Below, one piece after another: positions 62,315-64,000 of a stretch of 64,000 bases of DNA. A program made the translations under genes and the position numbers. Within the stretch, counting starts at the first letter, position 1. Each line of letters starts with the position of its first letter. Origin of the DNA: Paenibacillus sp. FSL R5-0912 (GTDB taxonomy: Bacteria > Bacillota > Bacilli > Paenibacillales > Paenibacillaceae). Under the pieces are notes generated by a model that was not told the origin of the DNA, did no database searches, and saw only the letters and a program-made list of their open reading frames with translations. Location: assembly GCF_000758605.1 (NCBI RefSeq), contig NZ_CP009282.1:5828001-5892000 (forward strand). The letters run 5' to 3'.

Positions 62315-62830
62315 TCACTCCTCCGATGAATCGAAGAGGGAGACCACCCAGCGGATGCTCTTCTGCGAAGCCTGCTGCAGCAGGCCGGCCGTCTTGTCCG
62401 CGAGCACATCTACGGTCGGCTTCTGTTCACCGGGAATCAGAATCTGCTCAGGACTGAGGGTGGTATAGTCCTTCACCTCCTGCTGCGGAAGGCTCCCCGT
62501 CCCGGCAGCTGTATCCGTACCAGCTGCAACCGGCTGCTGCACAGGCAGCACCTTGTAGGCCCCGGTAGCCGGATCAATGACAACCGGCACATACACATAG
62601 GCTTGCCCGCCCGGAGTTGTACCCGCGGCCGGAAGAGACGCAGCTCCTGCTGCGTTGCTCTGCCCTGCCGGGAGTTGTCCGCCGGCCGCAGTATTCCCGG
62701 CTACTGTGTTCCAGCCCGGCAGCACGCCGGAGACTCCTGAACCGCTCCCGCCGCCGAATTGCAGACCCACCAGAAGCCCGACTCCCGCCCATATCCCGAC
62801 CATGACCAGCTTTTTTCCGAACCGAGTCAT
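62315..62830 (-). CDS. YqxA-like membrane protein downstream of spoIIP
   Basis: A 171-residue protein with an N-terminal helix (LVMVGIWAGVGLLVGLQFGG, 8-27), a Gly/Ala/Pro-rich middle with AYVYVPVVIDPATGAYKVLP, and a C-terminal amphipathic part (AGLLQQASQKSIRWVVSLF). It stands between spoIIP and lepA, the place of yqxA (DUF3679) in B. subtilis, and shares the short outline, though direct similarity cannot be confirmed here. ATG 62830 lies 33 nt after spoIIP, with AAGGAGCGGAG upstream. Probably co-expressed with spoIIP in sporulation. Confidence 0.75.
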   Translation of the reverse strand: MTRFGKKLVMVGIWAGVGLLVGLQFGGGSGSGVSGVLPGWNTVAGNTAAGGQLPAGQSNAAGAASLPAAGTTPGGQAYVYVPVVIDPATGAYKVLPVQQPVAAGTDTAAGTGSLPQQEVKDYTTLSPEQILIPGEQKPTVDVLADKTAGLLQQASQKSIRWVVSLFDSSEE

Positions 62831-62863
62831 ATTCTCCGCTCCTTTTTCAAGTGAATTAGCAGC

Positions 62864-64000
62864 TTAGGAAGCACCGCCTGCGGATGTCTTCGCGCTGGTG
62901 CCCTCCAGTTTGACATCGCCCTGTTCAGGCGCCGCCGCCTTCTCTGCATCCCGGCTGGCCCAGTACACATCAGCGATGGCATCTGCCAGAATATCTGCTG
63001 TCCGCTTCAGCTCTTCGGCAGAATTATCGATTCCGCCTACCTCAATCAGCACGCTGTTCGGGGATAGTGTCTGGTTATACTCCCCATTATTCCCGTTTCC
63101 TGAGGATTTCCCCCATATACCACGGGATACTCCCGGATAATTTTTCTCCAGCAGCTGATGAATCTGATTGGCGAAGGCCTCATTTTGCTTCCAGTTCTTA
63201 TTCGCATGCCCGAGGATGAAATACACCTGCGCATAATTTTTACCATTGATTTCTGCTGTGGTTTTGCCATGCCGCTGCGAGTCGCGGTGGATATCGATCA
63301 GCTCACTCATTTCCTGATTGGCGGCCATCGCCGATTTCACAGTCATGCGTGAATATTTATAGGAGAAGTTCCAGTTATAATCCGGCACCTCCGTCGCGTA
63401 ATCCTCCTGGGCATGGACAGTTCCTATCCCGCGGGCTTCCAGCCGCTTGGCAATATATGATCCTACCAGCATTACATTCTTGGAAGGAACCGCAGAGCTT
63501 GGATTATCACTTGCTGCGCCAAGCAGAGGATTATAGGCCTCGCGGGGATGGGAATGATAGATTAGGATACGTTTGATCGAGGTATCCCCGGTACCGTTCT
63601 CCGCATCTCCGCTCCCGGAATAACCTTCGCTCTCACCAGGGTCTGTAGCCGTACCGCTTGAATCCGGTGCAGCCGTAGCAACCGGCTGCACAACTTCTCC
63701 GCCCGGGTTGTCCGTTTCCCCTCCGGCAGGCGGATCACTAGTCCCCGCCTCTGTGCCTGTGCCCAGGTCCGTTCCCGGATCAGCACCGGTTCCCGATTCT
63801 CCACCAGCCGCTAACTCATCGACACCGGGATGATAATCCGCAGGCGCACCTGCCGTACCTGTCCCCCCGGAGCCTTCCCGCAGCAGAAAGGGATCATCTG
63901 CCGCAAGGCCGGGCATCTCACGCGATACCAGACTTTTGGGATCGCCCGGGTCGACGCTGGTGAGCAGCCGGAATACGAAGGAGGTAACCTTGTCGCCCGA
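62864..64000 (-). CDS. spoIIP: Stage II sporulation protein P, 5' end outside the window
   Basis: The last 378 codons of SpoIIP, the peptidoglycan amidase/endopeptidase of engulfment. The frame is open to the right edge; the visible start carries FVFRLLTSVDPGDPKSLVSR followed by EMPGL, which matches family sequence, so the true start is upstream. The catalytic domain has RILIYHSHPREAYNPLLGA (with the metal-binding His), IDIHRDSQRHGK, FILGHANKNWKQNEAFA and IEVGGIDNSAEELKRTADIL. A low-complexity Gly/Asp/Thr/Pro linker of about 100 residues (GTDLGTGTEAGTSDPPAGGE) separates the N-terminal and catalytic parts and is longer than usual. Confidence 0.95.
   Translation of the reverse strand, partial: SGDKVTSFVFRLLTSVDPGDPKSLVSREMPGLAADDPFLLREGSGGTGTAGAPADYHPGVDELAAGGESGTGADPGTDLGTGTEAGTSDPPAGGETDNPGGEVVQPVATAAPDSSGTATDPGESEGYSGSGDAENGTGDTSIKRILIYHSHPREAYNPLLGAASDNPSSAVPSKNVMLVGSYIAKRLEARGIGTVHAQEDYATEVPDYNWNFSYKYSRMTVKSAMAANQEMSELIDIHRDSQRHGKTTAEINGKNYAQVYFILGHANKNWKQNEAFANQIHQLLEKNYPGVSRGIWGKSSGNGNNGEYNQTLSPNSVLIEVGGIDNSAEELKRTADILADAIADVYWASRDAEKAAAPEQGDVKLEGTSAKTSAGGAS

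Overview
The window looks like a chromosomal segment of a Paenibacillus-type, spore-forming Firmicute. The evidence is the sporulation genes (spoIIP, yqfC, yqfD), SLH-anchored surface proteins, AddAB rather than RecBCD, a CIRCE/HrcA-controlled dnaK operon, AGGAGG-type ribosome binding sites and many TTG or GTG starts. No rRNA, tRNA, CRISPR array or prophage was recognised.

Layout: most genes lie on the minus strand and are read from right to left. Taken in that order the backbone is spoIIP - yqxA-like - lepA - hemW - hrcA - grpE - dnaK - dnaJ - prmA - M50 peptidase - rsmE - mtaB - (Na/Pi carrier) - rpsU - yqeY - nfeD - floA - small membrane protein - yqfC - yqfD - phoH - pgpH. From family knowledge this is close to the spoIIP-to-yqfF order of Bacillus subtilis. 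Here it is split by inserted blocks: (a) 57132-58654, an orphan exported protein and an acetyltransferase; (b) 37358-51839, tag, two 1512-residue SLH surface proteins (a metallophosphoesterase and an S8 protease), a decayed sigma/anti-sigma pair, a cytoplasmic chemotaxis-type sensor, small genes and a GNAT enzyme with an apparent CTG start; (c) 24594-32799, an RlmI-like methyltransferase, a Na/Pi carrier, an ECF vitamin-type transporter operon and a Big_2 surface protein; (d) 9030-23848, the double-strand-end nucleases sbcDC and addBA with an insertion sequence between them.

How the genes work together: pgpH, phoH, yqfD and yqfC form a nucleotide-signalling and sporulation cluster. floA and nfeD form a membrane-domain pair. 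hrcA-grpE-dnaK-dnaJ is a class I heat-shock operon. lepA, prmA, rsmE, mtaB and rpsU serve the ribosome and tRNA. addAB and sbcCD process DNA ends. The ECF S, A and T genes encode one uptake system, with a very strong hairpin between S and A.

Intergenic DNA is the most unusual part. At least four short repeat families occur: palindromes of the GTTGTA/TACAAC type at three loci, a GAAACGGCT stem-loop element in three copies, a nested GGACT/ATTCCG inverted element, and a duplicated TTCGAAAGC unit. The insertion sequence sits exactly in the 5-bp loop of one GTTGTA palindrome, with a TAACG target duplication. A three-way-junction terminator follows sbcC, and SbcC carries a 36-bp tandem repeat just after its zinc hook. 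I found no clear new defence or biosynthetic system. The repeat families and the ECF operon layout are the best candidates for something undescribed.
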